A stretch of DNA of 64,000 bases from Diplosphaera chodatii (GCA_032358165.1 JAALGY010000023.1:1364001-1428000); one strand, 5' to 3'; numbered from the stretch's first letter, positions 21,162 through 35,089 are shown. The notes: generated by a model from the letters alone, not told the origin. Program-made: numbers and translations.

Positions 21162-24100
21162 TCAGGCGCTGGCCACTGCGATGCCATGGCAGGCGGCGGT
21201 GGCCGAGGCATGCAGGGCGGCAGGAGCCACGCCAGCATTGCACAAATTGGCGAATGAACGTGTGTGCTGCATGCCGTACTGGTCCAGCTTGCCGCATTGC
21301 GACTCCCAGACGCCCACCATGCCCTGCAGAATGTCACAATGGCTAGTTCAACACCGTGTATTCAGGCGTCTGGTTTGTGCTATGCACTGGTGATGTCTCA
21401 TGTCTCTGGTGTGTATAGACACCGCAGGACGATCGGCAGCAGGAGGTGATCTGATGCTCAGCAGCAAAGAATATGATATCTGCTGTTGACACAAGACGGA
21501 GCCTCTGTATCTGCCATACGCTCCTGACCTCACCAGGCGGTTGAGGTGACCGGCTGTCACCACATCCTGATGATTACAAGCTGCAAAACCAAGCTGATGC
21601 TCAACATGGTGGGTAAGCCCCTCACCCGAAGGCAGTCCCAGTCGTCCACCAGGGCAGCGCCCGGAGGCCGCGGCAGCACGCCAGTCACGACATACTCCAC
21701 CTCCGACTTGCCGGCGGCAGCAGCATCTGACGCCAGCGCGCCGCCATACTGTACCTGTGATCAAGTACATGGGAACGTCACACTTGCTCTACAGCGTGAC
21801 AGAACCAGCAAACAAGTTGCCTATGAATACTATGTGTCATCAACAACACCACTAGCATGTTGTCCCTCAGCAGCCACTGTGATCGCCCATGCACCTGGAG
21901 GCGTGCGGCCACAGCTGGCTGGTGCAGGAGCCCGGCTACAGCGCGGCGCACGCCCGAATCAACGGCTGCACGCTCCGCAAGTGCCGCCTACGCATGTTGT
22001 TTGCGTCCCACGTGCATGAGATTCTGGCAAACCGTGCTCACGGCAACACCGGACAATACAGCAGCATGCAGCGGACATTCAACACACGGTGAGCCCTCTG
22101 GTTTTCATTCCGAAGCTTGGCCTCGGCCATGTGAACCGGGCTGTCAGTTCCGTCTTGCACAATGCAACATGAGGACAGACACTGTCAAATGGCAACACAA
22201 CTGAGGTGATGCCGGGAGCAATTTCACCTGCAGCTTGGCCTCGGCGGCGGCACGGGCTGCGGGGGTGTCGGCGCGCCCCACCGCCCAGCGCAGCGGCAGC
22301 AGGTCCGCCTCCCGCTGGGGCACGCCGCCCATGCGCGCCGGCTGCAGCCGCTGGGCGCGCGCTGCCATCATGTCTGCAGCCACGGCCCCTGCCATCTGCC
22401 GTCTGCACGGTGTGTCTATCTCACGCAGATCGCAGCTGCTAGTGTGCATGCCAGCCATGCAACTGCCGCACGCGCAGCTGGCGATTGGTTTGTGGTGGTG
22501 CTGCACTTCATCCACAGCTGCCGACCTAGCTGCAGGCGATGCATGTCGGCAGACGATTGCGTCGCTGCAGTCCCACCTCCACACGGATGATCATGAGGCG
22601 TCACCTGTGCCAGCCTCGCCCTGATAATCCCCGACAGGCTCCTCATCGATGGCCAGCGAGCCGAACTGGAGCACGTGGCTGCCCTGCTCGTATGTGCCTG
22701 CGCAAAACGTTTGTGACGTAAATAGACTGGCATATGTCATGTCTGCTGCTGCTGTCAGGCTGCATGCCAGGCGTCGAGGGCATCCACCCCTGACTGCATG
22801 GCGTGCAGGTGGCCAGGTGGCCAGACAGCAATGGCCAAAGGCGCGTACTCACCATTGTTGCTGGTGCGGTTGCGGACGAGCAGGAACTGCTGTTCCAGGG
22901 TCTCCTTCAGCATGTCGGCAGAATCACTGCAGGCAATGCACCCAGCTTCAGCATCGACACCATCAGCCTTGTGAAGCCTGGCAAACCTTCAGCTGCACGA
23001 TCATGCTCGCAACATGCTGACGAGACTTGCAAAAGCAGTGAAGTGGATGTGCACAAGGTGAGATGCTATCAAGCAGGTGGGGTACAAAGCGCTGTGTGTG
23101 TGCATGCGCACTCGTTCTCCAGGAAGGAGATGCTGAACAGGTCGCCCAGGCAGGTGCCAAACTCGGGCGGCGGGCCGGGCGTCTGGCCCGGGCAGTATGC
23201 ACCCCAAGACGACTCCACGGCATTCGCGGCAGTCTGCAACAGAACGAGGCATCCCAGCTGGTCGAAGGTGTTGGGTCAGGGCAGTACTATCGGGCGGACA
23301 GCAGGGCAAGGTCTGGGGAGGATTCCGGCATGGACGCCAGACGCAGCAGCTGTCTGTGCAGATAAGATGAGCGAACCACGGCATAGATCTTCAGGCTGTC
23401 GTCGAGGGTGCCCTCGAACAGGCTGCCGCTCTCACAGGCCTCGATGTACAGAACCATCTCCGCAAAGCCACTGTTGGTGATGTGCACAGGATTTGTCAAT
23501 GGGATCGCCAGGACAGCCATATGTTGCGTCAGCAAAGGAAGGGCAACACAGTAGCATAAGTGCGCATTACTGGCCCTGTTTGTGCAAAGGGTTGGGCCAG
23601 CAGGTGTATGGGGCGCACTTCTCTGCTGCCTTTTTGTGCAGCGTCTTGGCCAGCTTGTCGGCGTACAGAAACTCGCCGGTTGGCATGCCCAGGATGCCTG
23701 GTGCCCCGTGATCGCTGCGTGCAGTGAACAACAAGTGAGACGCTGCCGCATACAAGCTGAGTCTACAGCTTCCACCGCAACAGCAGCATACTTCTGGGTC
23801 TGATTCAGGGTTTGCACATGGGCAGGGAAGCCACCTGTAGTATACGAACACCCTGTCATTAGCCTGCGACTTGATAGTCTTACCAGTCGACCCCAAGGCT
23901 ACAGGGACATCCTGCGATGTCCAACTTATGGCTGTCAGCTGTGTGCACCTTTCCGTCACATCAGCAGCACCAAGCCACACCAATTTCCCACCAACACTCA
24001 CCTCCCTGCCAGCCAGCACAGCCAGAAAGGTGTCCACATTCACATTCTCGCCAGTGTAATCCTGCAATGGATGCCGTAAGCCAGGCATAAAGCGCGGTCC

Positions 24101-24795
24101 TGTCTCGAACAGAATGGTTGGTGGTGGCGAAACATCAGCTCTGATATTCGCAAACATGGCTGAGCACCTTTGGCATGCCCTTGTACACATCAGGACCACC
24201 CGGCCGGTTGAAGATTTGGCCTTGGTGCGGATTCTCAAAGCTGCTCGCAATATCATCGTATACCATGACCACGATGTGGTCGTCCGGCACGCCACCAGCT
24301 GCCAGCACCTGGTAAGCCTGCATGCGAACGCCGCAATCATGGCATTGGTCCAGAAATTTGATGCAATAATCATAAAGCTGCAGCACTGATTGGCAGAGTG
24401 TCGGTGGTGTTATCGGCTGACTCACATGCGCGACGTCCGCCTGGTGTCGATAGTTTCCAAACCCATAGCTGCCAGCAATCAAAAGCGCCCATACTTCTCC
24501 TGTAGATGCACGCAAGGGTGACGCTGAGCTGAATGTTCTATTGATGCGTAGAATGACCGTGCAACCGTTACACGACATGGCATCAGGTTAATACGCTCAT
24601 AGCCGCATGCACCGCGCGGCTGATGCCAATTATGCGCATGGGGGTAATACGCTGCGCACCTGTGAAGGGCTCCTTTGCCCCCTTCAAAGGTGCTTGCACA
24701 TCTGTCAAGGGCCTCAGTGCATGAACGTGAATAGCTGACAACGCTGTACAGCACAACAGCGTAATAGACAGCTGGGTAACCCTCATGATAACCAT
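21162..24795 (-). CDS. VPE: Legumain / vacuolar processing enzyme (asparaginyl endopeptidase, C13)
   Basis: Vacuolar cysteine protease cleaving after Asn/Asp. Exons in transcript order: 24795-24660, 24499-24426, 24317-24168, 24061-24002, 23911-23835, 23714-23619, 23470-23377, 23233-23112, 22926-22853, 22697-22605, 22373-22228, 21987-21895, 21754-21626, 21323-21162, all in phase. The signal peptide is [19 protein letters not shown]. The peptidase core shows [34 protein letters not shown], catalytic His in VYYSDHGAPG, catalytic Cys in [14 protein letters not shown], and SSWGAYCPG. The C-terminal prodomain is present ([28 protein letters not shown]), so it is an inactive zymogen until acid processing. 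Met at 24786 is an alternative start. About 485 residues, normal. Confidence 0.95.
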
Positions 24796-25053
24796 GTGCT
24801 GGTGCTCGTTGGCAAAGGTCAAGCAAGATTGGACCCTGAACGGGCAAACTGCAAACGGCAGACACGGGCTTGCAGATGACCTGGGCCAGGAGCCGAGGCC
24901 GCAAGCGCTGTGTGTGATATGGAGAGCAGCAAGTTGTACTTTGCCTCGGCAAACTCCGACACGTGACCCTCTCGTGATTCCACGCTGGACAGGCAGGGCT
25001 GGCAAGCATCAAGTGTCTGTACAAGGCATTGTTGATGCCACACTGTTGTGCAG

Positions 25054-28000
25054 TCAGCCCAGGCCTTGCAGAACGGCACGCTGTGTGGGGTTCAGGTACG
25101 CAGCCATGGCTTCGAAGCGGGCGGCATCAGCAGCAGCAAAGCGCCGCAGCTGCTGTCCTAAAGCATCCGCCAGGTCAATGCCGGTGATGGGATCGTCTCG
25201 AAAGTCGATGTCCTCCATGTTGTCATCCTCTGCTTCCTCTGCGACCGCCTGAGCCACCAGGTCCTCCAGCGCAGGCTTGGTGGCCTGCACAAATATCATC
25301 GAGGTCTGTTCAGCATTGCACCCCGCCACTGCCACCCAATCTGAACACGCAACAGACATCACCCTGTTCAGTATGACATCTACAGTACATGCTATCCTCG
25401 ACCATGTGACTGCCCACCTTGCCATTGATGCCGCCCTCTGCATCAGAGACATCACTGTCAGCCTCCTCCCAGTCAGAATCATCACTATCCGCGTCCCTCC
25501 CTCCGCCGCTTGCGCCCTGCAATATAAACAACTTCAACAGTGAGAGTGGTGAACCTGCACGTGGAGCACAGGGCCATGCATGATGCAGCATGTGGCGTCG
25601 AATATTGATGCTGTTTGAGCTGTGCGCCTGCAATGCCCAGCGTGTGCTGTCGAGGTGACGATCACCTGGGCTTGCGCCTCCAGCAGTGCATCAACAGTGA
25701 GCACGAAGAGCTTCAGGCGCAGCGACACCATGTCCCACTGCTCTTCTTGCTTTGCTGCACGCGAGCGCGTGCGTGGCCCGCTGTCTGTGTCCAGCCGCCG
25801 CCCCTTTACCTAGGAGAAGCGCTGCAAGATCAGCCAACGAGTCGCTAATGTTTCCGAATGTGATTACATGGGTTTTGCATGATCCAGAAATCGGAAGGGC
25901 TGACCCCGGCGTGGGAGTCAACATGGTAGGACCTACCTGAATCAGGTCCAGTGCGGCGTTCTCAGCAGAAAGAAGCAGTGCTGCCGCTGTTGCTGAGAGC
26001 TTGATTTGGAAGACACCGCTGATCTCGCTCTGGCGCTCCACCCAGATGGTCATCACAGTCTCCAGCGCTGAGCCGCCCTGCCTACCTGCAGCTGGTATGG
26101 CCAATTCCAGCATGCACACTTAGCTTCTTCATTAGTGATGATCAGCAAATGGTCAATCTCAAGGTATGGCATGGCTGACAGCCTGCAGAGGTGTCCACGT
26201 GTCTGCTGTGGAACGTGGCATCTGCCACCAGCACATCAGAACGTGTGTGCACGCCGTCATGCGCTGTCGCCAGCCACCAGCGCTTGCACTTGCCACTGTT
26301 CGAAAAGGTGTGTGCGCACCCTTGGGCGCGGGTTGTGAGGCCAGGCACGACAGTGTGTCGGGCAGGTGCAGGTGCACGAGGCGCGCCACCACCAGCAGCA
26401 GCCCGGTGACGACGGGGATGCTTTCTGCCACCGCCAGCTTTTCTGCAGGACGCACGAAACATCAGACAAGAGGGCATCACTGTTTCTCAAGTGCTCTGGC
26501 TGCACACCTGGTCTGCGATGCATTCCTGAGCCTCTTGACATGGGCGTTGCCAGTACAACGCTCATCCAAGCAAGAGCCTGAGTGCATGTGAGCACACCTG
26601 CGATCGCAGTGAGCAACGCTGGAATAGCAGGCGCTATGGCGACAGGTGGCGCCGCAGCCAGCAGCGCCAGCAGGGACGGCCCCGCAAATGCCGCCGCCGA
26701 GTCGCTCAGCTCTGGCTGCAGCGGCCGCGCCAGCCCGTTGGCAATGGCCGCCAGGTTGGCGTGTGCGTCGGGGCCACTGAAGAGCGCCTGGCCTCCAAGG
26801 CGAAGCAGATACCTGGCAGCAGAGCCGATGTTGTCTGGCGCCCGCCCAGCTCAGGAGCCAGATTGCACACTGTGATGCCGTCTGCCCTCGTGTCAGCTGC
26901 TTGGAGTTAAAAAGTGTAATGTCGTACCGCCAGTACTCGCAGCAGCTCTGCAGGATGCCATTGTCGTCGGAGGCTGCAAGAAGCTGGAGCACAGGGCCGG
27001 ACGCCGCGGCATGCACACGCATGGCATCCTGCAACAGCAGCCAACAGGTGATGACGTTGGCATCAGGCAGAACCTACGACAGGGTGTTCACATGCAAGCA
27101 GATGCCGATGGGCACAGCAGGTCCTTCGTGGGACGGCTCAGAGACCGACGGCGCCATTGTCCTGAACAGCACAACCGTGCCTGGGGGCGGGAGGGGCGCA
27201 GCAGGGCGGCCAGCAGGTCCAGGGTGCCCTCCACCAGCATGTCCGGCTGGCCCTCTGGCGCCGCCAGGATGCCCGCCAACGGCGGCAGCACCCGCCCCTG
27301 CAGCACACACCAGCAAAGAGACGTTTCAGAAGACATGCCAGACGGCCTTGTTGTGAACTTTGTTGGTACATGCCAGCTGTTTCATGCTGTCATGCAATGC
27401 TGCTGGCCTTCGCAAATGCTGCACTTGCCCTCCTGCATGCCGCGTTGAAGGTTAGAAGGGGCAGCACACCTGCAAGTTGGCAAGGCAGGCGGGGATGCGT
27501 GCCAGCGCCTGCAGCAGGTCCAGCGCGGACACCACCACCAGCGGGTCCGTCACATTGCGCTCCCACACCGCCAGCACGCCCGGCGAGATGCCCGGCTCCG
27601 CAGCAGCTGCGGCCGCTGGGTCAGCATCTACAAGCGTCTCCAGCGCAGCCAGCACCTCGTGCAGCTGCTCCTCCGTCACCGAGCCCAGCATTGCACCCAG
27701 GCCTACAAGCATGTGGCCAGATACAACATCAGCACATGTTGTTACTCTCTGCTCAGAGCAGGCTGCGCCAGCAGTGCGCAGGCAACAGTGGTGTAACGTT
27801 GAGAGCAGGCACACTAACCCTCGTACAGGCGGGCCAGGTGTGGGCGTAGCATGTCGGCCCTGACTTCTTCAGCTAAAGCTGACACCGCTTTGATGACGCC
27901 GACCTGCACCGGTGCATCTGGGTGATGCAGCCACTTGGCGGCCGCCCCAAGAAATGCTTCTGCCTGCTGCGGCGTCATTGCTAAAACGCACCTGTGAGCA

Positions 28001-31000
28001 GCGCAAACCTAGTAAGCTGCAGTGTGTATGTGACAAGCAGCTGCGTGTTTACTGGAGCTCTGAATGTATGGCATAGCTGAAGTAGCCAAACAGTTGCTTG
28101 CAGCAAGTACTGCACTGCCTTGCACTGAAGTGCAGCTGTGATCTCATATCACTCACTCAGCTCCGAGCCACAGTGCACGACTAATCAGAAATGGTGATCT
28201 GTCCTCGGCGGCAAGATCTGCCAGGTCCTGCACCAGCATGCCATTCGCGATGTCGATGTGACAGCACAGCGAGGAGTTGCGGCAGCAGCAACATCACAGC
28301 AGCAGTGACAGTGTACAGCAAGAACAGGAGCCAGTGGCTTCATAATGGGTTTATGAGGATGACCTGGTCTAACACATGGCCCAACAGTGCACGGATGTCA
28401 AATGCTGCCGCAACATTGGACACGCCTCCTTCCTCGTCGTCTGCCTCGGTCAAGGCCGAGAAGGCATCGCCTGCAGCCAGCAGCGCAGCCTCCCGCATGC
28501 GCCACCAGTGCTCCGAGGAGCTTGATTTCTGCAAGGTCTTTCACACAACAATCAGGTGCAGCACGCATGTCCTTGCTTCTGCATGCTGATTACTGACAGA
28601 ATGAACACCTGTGCGCGACGAATCAAGCAGTGCCGAACAGCGAAAGGCTGCAGTGTGCGCCACCAGTGCTCCGAGGAGCTTGATTTCTGCAAGGTCTTTC
28701 ACACAACAATCAGGTGCAGCACGCATGTCCTTGCTTCTGCATGCTGATTACTGACAGAATGAACACCTGTGCGCGACGAATCAAGCAGTGCCGAACAGCG
28801 AAAGGCTGCAGTGTGTCACTGCAATCAGGCATTTGTCCTTGCATGCAGGTATGTTCTTTGTCGGATGACAGAAGTGGATGTGGTAGCAGATATGCCTTCG
28901 TCTGGCAGGCACCTGCCGTTCCTGCAGGTCCTCGGCTTCGGCCAAGCGCTGCTGCAGGGCATTTGCCAGCGCAGCAGGCCCACCGCTGCCGCACATCACC
29001 AGGGACTGGAGCAGGGCCTCAGCGCTCGCACGCACGCCGGTGCCGCCCAGGTTCTCCTCTGACAGCATCGCATTCGCGTCGCACGACCAGTCGTCGACCT
29101 GCTCCTGTGTCAGCTGCATGTATCCTGCGCACTCAGACACGCCTCGTCTTGCCATAGATGCAGCAGGTGATGCTGCTTTGCAACCTGCACCACGACTATG
29201 CCTGAGGCGAAGCGCACGCATTTTGAGATAGTGTATTGTGCTGCCATGACGGCGCAATGAATCCTGTACTCAGAGTGTCAGGCTTTGCAGCATCATGCAT
29301 GGCTCAGAGTCTGCAGATGTACCGATGGACAGGTGAAGCAACTGCTGCAGGCCGGGCATAAGGAGTGGCTGATAGCGCCTCGAGTCCGCCAGCACTGTCA
29401 GCAGTTCCAGCACCTGGAGGAAGTGGGACATGCATTTAAAAGCTGGCTTCATGGTACAAAATGCTGCTGGCTATGAGTGAGGAATCGTCACCTCCCTCGA
29501 CTGCTGCTGACCGTATAAACTCTTTCCTGTGTACAGCGGCTGCCGTCCACGTGTTTGCCAACGCAGATTGTGGCAATCTCACAGGGGTGCACCTGCTCCA
29601 GCACCGCCACGAGCTGTGGTGGCTCCTCTGCATCGAGAGCAGGCCCCGTGTCCAACTCCTGCTCTGCTGCATCGCCGCCGAGAACCACCATAGACTCGTA
29701 CAGTGGCAAGGCGCCTGCACGGCAGGTCTAAAGCCACTTGGTGCACATGTACATTGTATGAAGTCGAGAATGGGCTGATTGAGCCAGGGCACCTGCTGCA
29801 GCCGATACTTGTGTAGAGCTGTTTGTCACCAGAGAGGAGCAGCCACACGCGTTGCGCAAGCTCCGAGGCAAACTCCATCATAGGCTTGCCCAGATGCGCC
29901 AGCAGCAGTGTCAGCACCTTCAATGCCTCCAGTTGCGCACCCTACACTGGTCCAGCTATGGTATGGTGTGGTGGTTCCCATTCAGCATTGACTGCATGTG
30001 ACTGCATGCTAACAAGAGCATGTGTTGTACTTTTCGTGAACTATGCGACATGGACATACCCAGCGCTGTTGATGCTGAGGGTCCAACGCTGGCGTCAGAA
30101 TCGTTGACAGCACGGAGCACCAACCGCGCAACATCGGCTGCAGCAGACTCCTGACATCCTTGCGGCGCCCTACACACAGTCATTAATGTCTTGTGACACA
30201 CTGCACTGCTTGAGATCTCCAGTATTGTATATCAAGACGGTGAGCACCCTGTGTACATGCAAGGAGCCTGACGAAAGTGCATGACTTGATGTGCTGTTTG
30301 TTTGCGGGATGCACATGCCTTCTGTGATGCTAAACAGTGTCACGAGCAGGCTGCTGAGGATGCTGAGCGCATGGCGTGGCACTGCCGGTGCTGACGCATC
30401 TGCTGACTGCACAATCCGCAGCAGCTGCGCCAGCAAGAAGGGCGCGCCCTGCGCCCATGATGCAACTCTTTGGTGCGTGGGCGTGCATACGCAGGTTGGT
30501 GCATCGCTGCATGATGGGCTGCGCGCAAAGCCAGGCCAGCACGCCATACATGCTGATAGTGTTGTCCTTGCACAGGTACCACGATGACTACCTGAGCAAC
30601 CTGCTCGTCTGTCAGCTCGTCTGCGAACAACGCCAGGCACTGCAGTGCGCCATGCACTGCAGCATGTGCATGGTAGGTCAGAACAAAGACCCTGGCATCT
30701 GCTGCATGGCAACTCAGTTGTCCTGCATACTGTGCATGGCAACGAGTTTGTGCCTGGCAAGGAGAACGCACCAAGAGGCGGGTTATCGTGTTGGTCGATT
30801 GAGTGCAGCAGGTTGTCCAGCAGGTCCGGCCATGCATCGGGACAGTCCCACTTGGCGATGGCCGCCACAGCAAGGCCAACGGCTGTCCGCAGTTTGCTGT
30901 TCGGACCCGCGAGCCCCGCCGGCAGCGTGGCGCGCACCGCCGCTTTCTCGTCGTCGACGATGGTTGGCAGTGCACAGTCGGGTGCCTCTCGCGTCCAGTG

Positions 31001-31303
31001 CTTGCGGATGTGCTGCCGTAGAACCTGTGCCGGCAATGGTGCCAGTCATTGAACCTGGACCTGCACGGGCCGATGTGCATTGGAATGGGGATGGCGGAAG
31101 CGGGTGTGGCACAGGTGGCTCACCAGCAATGCCAGCTGACGCACGCCAAAGTCCAGCTGTTGCTGCAGGCCGATGCGCGCAAGCGCAATGCTGGTGCCTG
31201 GGGAGCCGGCTGCTGACTGCAGCGCCTTCGTAGCCTGGGCGATGGCGTTTGCATCGCCACCGACAGCGGCTGTCAGCTGCTGAAGCAGTGCCTCCCCATT
31301 CAT
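25054..31303 (-). CDS. IPO9: Importin-9 / Kap114-type nuclear import receptor
   Basis: Karyopherin-beta HEAT-repeat protein; importin-9 carries histones H2A-H2B and ribosomal proteins. The first exon is 31303-31124 (MNGEALLQQLTAAVGG start). The second, near 31.04-30.78 kb, has LRQHIRKHWT and AIAKWDCPDAWPDLLDNLL, the hallmark of family helix 3-4. Then come VHGALQCLALFADELTDEQV (about 30.6 kb), SSEHWWRMREAALLAAGDAF (about 28.5 kb) and further HEAT exons. An acidic insert (DADSDDSDWEEADSD, about 25.48 kb) and the C-terminus EDIDFRDDPITGIDL and PTQRAVLQGLG end the protein, as in animal importin-9. More than 20 exons; many middle borders are not fixed here. It carries a 158-base tandem repeat. Confidence 0.87.
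28501..28815. repeat. Perfect tandem duplication, 158-base unit, inside the importin-9 gene
   Basis: 28501-28657 and 28659-28815 are identical base for base over 157 positions at a period of 158. The unit contains the minus-strand splice acceptor (CCTTGCAG, about 28535-28542) and the first 33-odd bases of the exon encoding KSSSSEHWW, plus adjoining intron. The lower-coordinate copy continues into the real exon. The upstream copy carries a second acceptor but then runs into intron sequence. Identity implies a very recent event or an assembly duplication. Confidence 0.95.
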
Positions 31304-31868
31304 TCTGTTGGGTAAACGATCACAGAGGTGTGCGCAGCCTCCTTCAAACTGCCTTGCCCGACTGCTGGCAACCACAAGCCACCTCAACTTGCACGTCTTG
31401 CTTCGACATATTCAAGCGTTTGAGAACATCATGTGCTCGATCATTTTGACTTCTGGTCCGTTCGCCTTGTGTCTTTGGAAGGCGAGCATGCGCACATGCT
31501 GTCTGACAGCATCTGCCGCGGGTCGATCTCAAGGTGCAGCCGGCAAGCACTTGAATTCAGGCAGTCGAACAACCACACGTGTGATCTGACGCGACTATCA
31601 TGTCCAAATATGCTGAACATGCTGCCGTTGGCTGTTGTCAGACCGGCTGCATTGTGCTGCACACACTCGTTGTCAACACTCGCTGCAGGCGCAGGAATCG
31701 CATCCCTGATGCTAGGACTGTGCTGCGCTAGACGTCATCACACAGCATCAGCACAAGATGCAACGTATGCACCGTTGATCTTCAGGCGCAGAAGCCAAGC
31801 GTGATAAACTCTCTCCGATGACGCACACCTGACTTGCGAGTCTTGACGTGGGTAACGGCAAGGCCACA
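31304..31868. other. Divergent intergenic region between importin-9 (-) and COX15 (+)
   Basis: 565 bases that must hold both promoters. Open frames are short and without domain support; no distinct motif recognised. Confidence 0.45.
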
Positions 31869-34800
31869 ATGGCGAGGGCACAGCGCGTCATGCAGGCGCT
31901 GCAAGCAGTCCTCAGAAATCCACAGGGTCTTGTGCTCGCCGCAGAAGCTGCAGCTGTGCAACCGGTCGTCAGCAGCCAGCTGCCCAGCCTTGCAGCACGA
32001 ACGTGGCAGTGTGCGGCACCACCAGTGCGGGGATGGTCGCAGCTGCACACGGTGAGCAGCATTGCCGTGTCAGCAGCATTGCCGTGTACGGACAGCAACA
32101 GCACTCAGACTCCTGTCAAACGGTGGCTTGGATGACTATGTGCATGGTACATGATGCAGGGCTTTGGCGCCATGGGCATCCCTGCAATGGCAAGCTGTGC
32201 GGGGCGTGCAGCTGGCGCAAATGTCACATCCCATGCAGGTACAGATTGCAGGCTTTCATCGACGTCGCTGGCCATGGGGTTGTGCATTCTGGTCGTTGTT
32301 TCCGCTGAGCTCTGGCAGACCTTCCAATGACGGATGTCGTGCACTGATTGCTTGCAGGTCAGATCAGCCTTGCGACAGTGCAGCGCATGTGCAGCACATC
32401 AGCAACTGGCGGCACTGCTTCAGTATCGGTCAGTGGCTGTGCAGCAGTCGTGATGACGCCTGTCGTCTTAACGCGCCATAAATGGTCGCAGGACTTGTCC
32501 TCACATGCCGCCTTGCTCCTGCACACAGGCTGTGCATCGCGGCATTGCTACTGGGCTGTCAGACAGCACTGCAAAGCAGCTGGCCGCCTGGCTAGGTGTC
32601 ACCAGCGGCTGGGTGGCAAGCATGGTAGGTACCATTCTGCCGCACCTGCTTTGCAGTCTGGGTAGTGGCAGCTGCATGCACCAGATGGTTGGGGTGAAAG
32701 TGACACGTAAGCATCTATTTGGTCCTGATGCCAGGTAGTGCTGGGCGGTGTCACACGGCTCACGCGTTCTGGGCTGTCCATGACCGACTGGAAGTTCACA
32801 GGCGAGAAGCCGCCCCGCAGCCAGGTGGGCGCTGCCATGCTTCGGCTGCAGTGCAGTTTCACATGATGCCGGCCGCAGCTTTGGCGTTCTCACCGCTGAC
32901 GCTGCTTGACGGGCGGGTGAATTTGGTTACCCAGTGCATGTGACGACCCTGCCGTTCCACGTGCAGGAGGACTGGGATGCGGAGTTTGCCAAGTACCAGC
33001 AGTCGCCCGAGTACCAGCGCGTCAACTGTGGCATGAAGCTCGAGGAGTTCAAGTTCATCTACTGGTATGCACGCTGTCCTGGGATCCTGCTGTGCAATGA
33101 ACCCGCTCCCCACTGCACGGCTAATTCATCCCCACCTTAGAAGGGTGACGACCTGGCCAACGATGTGCCGAAGGCTGTGGACCCATGCAGGATGGAGTAC
33201 AGCCACCGCATGTGGGGACGGCTGCTGGGGGTGGTGTTTGCGGCGCCGGCGCTGTACTTTGCGGCCCGCGGCGTGGTCACGCGCCCGCTGGCGGGCCGCC
33301 TGGGGCTGCTGTTCGTGATGGGCGGCACCCAGGGCCTGGTGGGCTGGTGGATGGTCAAGTCCGGCCTGCACGTGAGGTTCCCTCGCGTCATGCTCGGCGG
33401 CAGACGCCCATGTCTGACTGCAAAGCCAGGTGCTATCCTACGTGGCGAACACTTGCCATTGCACTGTTCATGGTACAGTACAATCACAAACAAATTGAGT
33501 CAAGATACTGTCACGATGGCGTTGAGGCCATGCTCACAGGAGCCGGACAAGCGCTATGACATGCCGCGTGTGAGCCCCTACCGCCTGGCAGCGCATCTAG
33601 CAAGCGCCTTCTCCATCTACGCGGTGCTGTTTTGGACGACGCTGTCGCTGGCGGCGCCCGTGCCGGCGCTTGCGGCTGCCGCACCGAAGATGCAGCAGGC
33701 CGCGGCCCGGCTGCGGGGTGCCGCCGTGCCACTCGCAGCCCTGATAGCGGTGACGGCGTCCTCAGGCAAGCGTTGATCAACTGCATCTGCCACACTGTGC
33801 AGCCGGCTGAGATGATTGTCTCTGAAGGTGCAGGATCCCTGGCTGTTGTGAGCATGTAGTGGCTTGCACGCATGCGAACGTGTAAAACTGTGTCAACAGC
33901 TGGAGTCCCGACCTCTGGCTGCCAAGCTGTAGGCGCCTTCGTGGCGGGTCTGGATGCGGGGCATGCCTACAACACATTCCCGCTGATGGGCGGCCGCGTG
34001 GTGCCGGAGGAGTATGCGGCACTGCCGGGCTGGCGCAACGCCTTTGAGAACACGGCAGCCGTGCAGTTCCACCACAGGTGCACGCCGAAGCACTCGTCTT
34101 TTCAACTGGCGTTTGGTGTTGGCTTTGCTGGGTGCAACAGCAGCAAGCTTTTTTGCTATCTTACACTGTAATGGATTGGTAACTTGCACGACGGGTGTTG
34201 GGGTTGGCTCGCCATCAGCATCTTAATGAGTCGGTGCATCTGCAGAGTGCTGGCGCTCAGCACACTGGCAGCCGTCGGTGCCACCTGGCTGACACACAGG
34301 CGGGCGGCGCTGCCAGCGGCCTCCCGCCGCTGGCTGCATGGCCTCATGGCTGTGACAGCTGCTCAGGTGCTCAATGCTGTGTTGCACAGCCAGGAGATGC
34401 CTGGAATGCACAGTTGATGTGGCGCGTCATCACTCGGTTGTCAACACTCGGTGGTTGAGCGCAACATCGGTGTCCAGTCGCATCGGGGGGAAAGTCAAGC
34501 CTGGCCCCGCAGGTGACACTCGGCATCTCGACGCTGCTGATGTATGTGCCGGTGTCGCTGGGGGCCGCGCACCAGGCGGGCGCCCTGACGCTGTTCACCG
34601 TGGTGCTGGGGCTGCTGCACTCCCTGCGGCGCCCCTACACACACACCCCGGCTGTAGCCAGAGTGCGCATAGGAGACCAGCAGTGCACAACACGGTTCCT
34701 GACGCATCTGTGATTAACCATGATGTTTGCCGCTTCGTTTCTGACGCCTAGCATGAGTTGTGCGCTACAGCTGCACATGTGTCACGCTCCTCGCATTTGT

Positions 34801-34909
34801 GCAGGCATTCACGCCGCTGGCGGCTGCTGCCACCGTTGGGGTGTGGGCGGTGGTGCTGCAGGCCCCCAAGGAGGTGCCCTCGATTGGGGATGCAGTTCAG
34901 GCTCAGTAG
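31869..34909 (+). CDS. COX15: Heme A synthase COX15, mitochondrial
   Basis: Converts heme O to heme A in the mitochondrial inner membrane for cytochrome c oxidase. Exon 1 (31869-32051) encodes an Arg/Ala/Gln-rich presequence. Later exons show [108 protein letters not shown], and [23 protein letters not shown]. The conserved heme-ligand histidines (SHRMWG, GHAYNT, FHHR, AHQA) are all present. Eight membrane helices are expected, and four strong ones are visible downstream of 33.2 kb. The stop is at 34907-34909 (AVQAQ end). The N-terminal exons between 32.1 and 32.6 kb are Ser/Ala-rich and less certain. Confidence 0.9.
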
Positions 34910-35089
34910 CGTGGTGACAGCTTGTTCGTGGTGTTAGTTGGCAGCTTTCAGCGGGCATTGGTTCAGAGAGTGATCAGCGTAGGTGTATCAATTGGATTGT
35001 AATCCGCAAGGGCAAGCCAAGTGCAGCATTTGCGAATGTTAATGCCATGCCAATGCAGTGCCTTTCGTAGTTAAGAATCTGCAAGGGCC
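34910..35089. other. Convergent 3' spacer, COX15 / aldolase
   Basis: 180 bases between converging stops. No features recognised. Confidence 0.4.

Noticed and set aside
21889..22092. Plus-strand peptide with [16 protein letters not shown] inside the legumain gene
   Set aside because: The minus strand over the same bases yields [19 protein letters not shown], which fits the legumain prodomain and both splice phases.
30376..31233. 285-residue plus-strand open frame opposite importin-9
   Set aside because: It overlaps exons encoding clear HEAT sequence on the minus strand and contains nothing recognisable.
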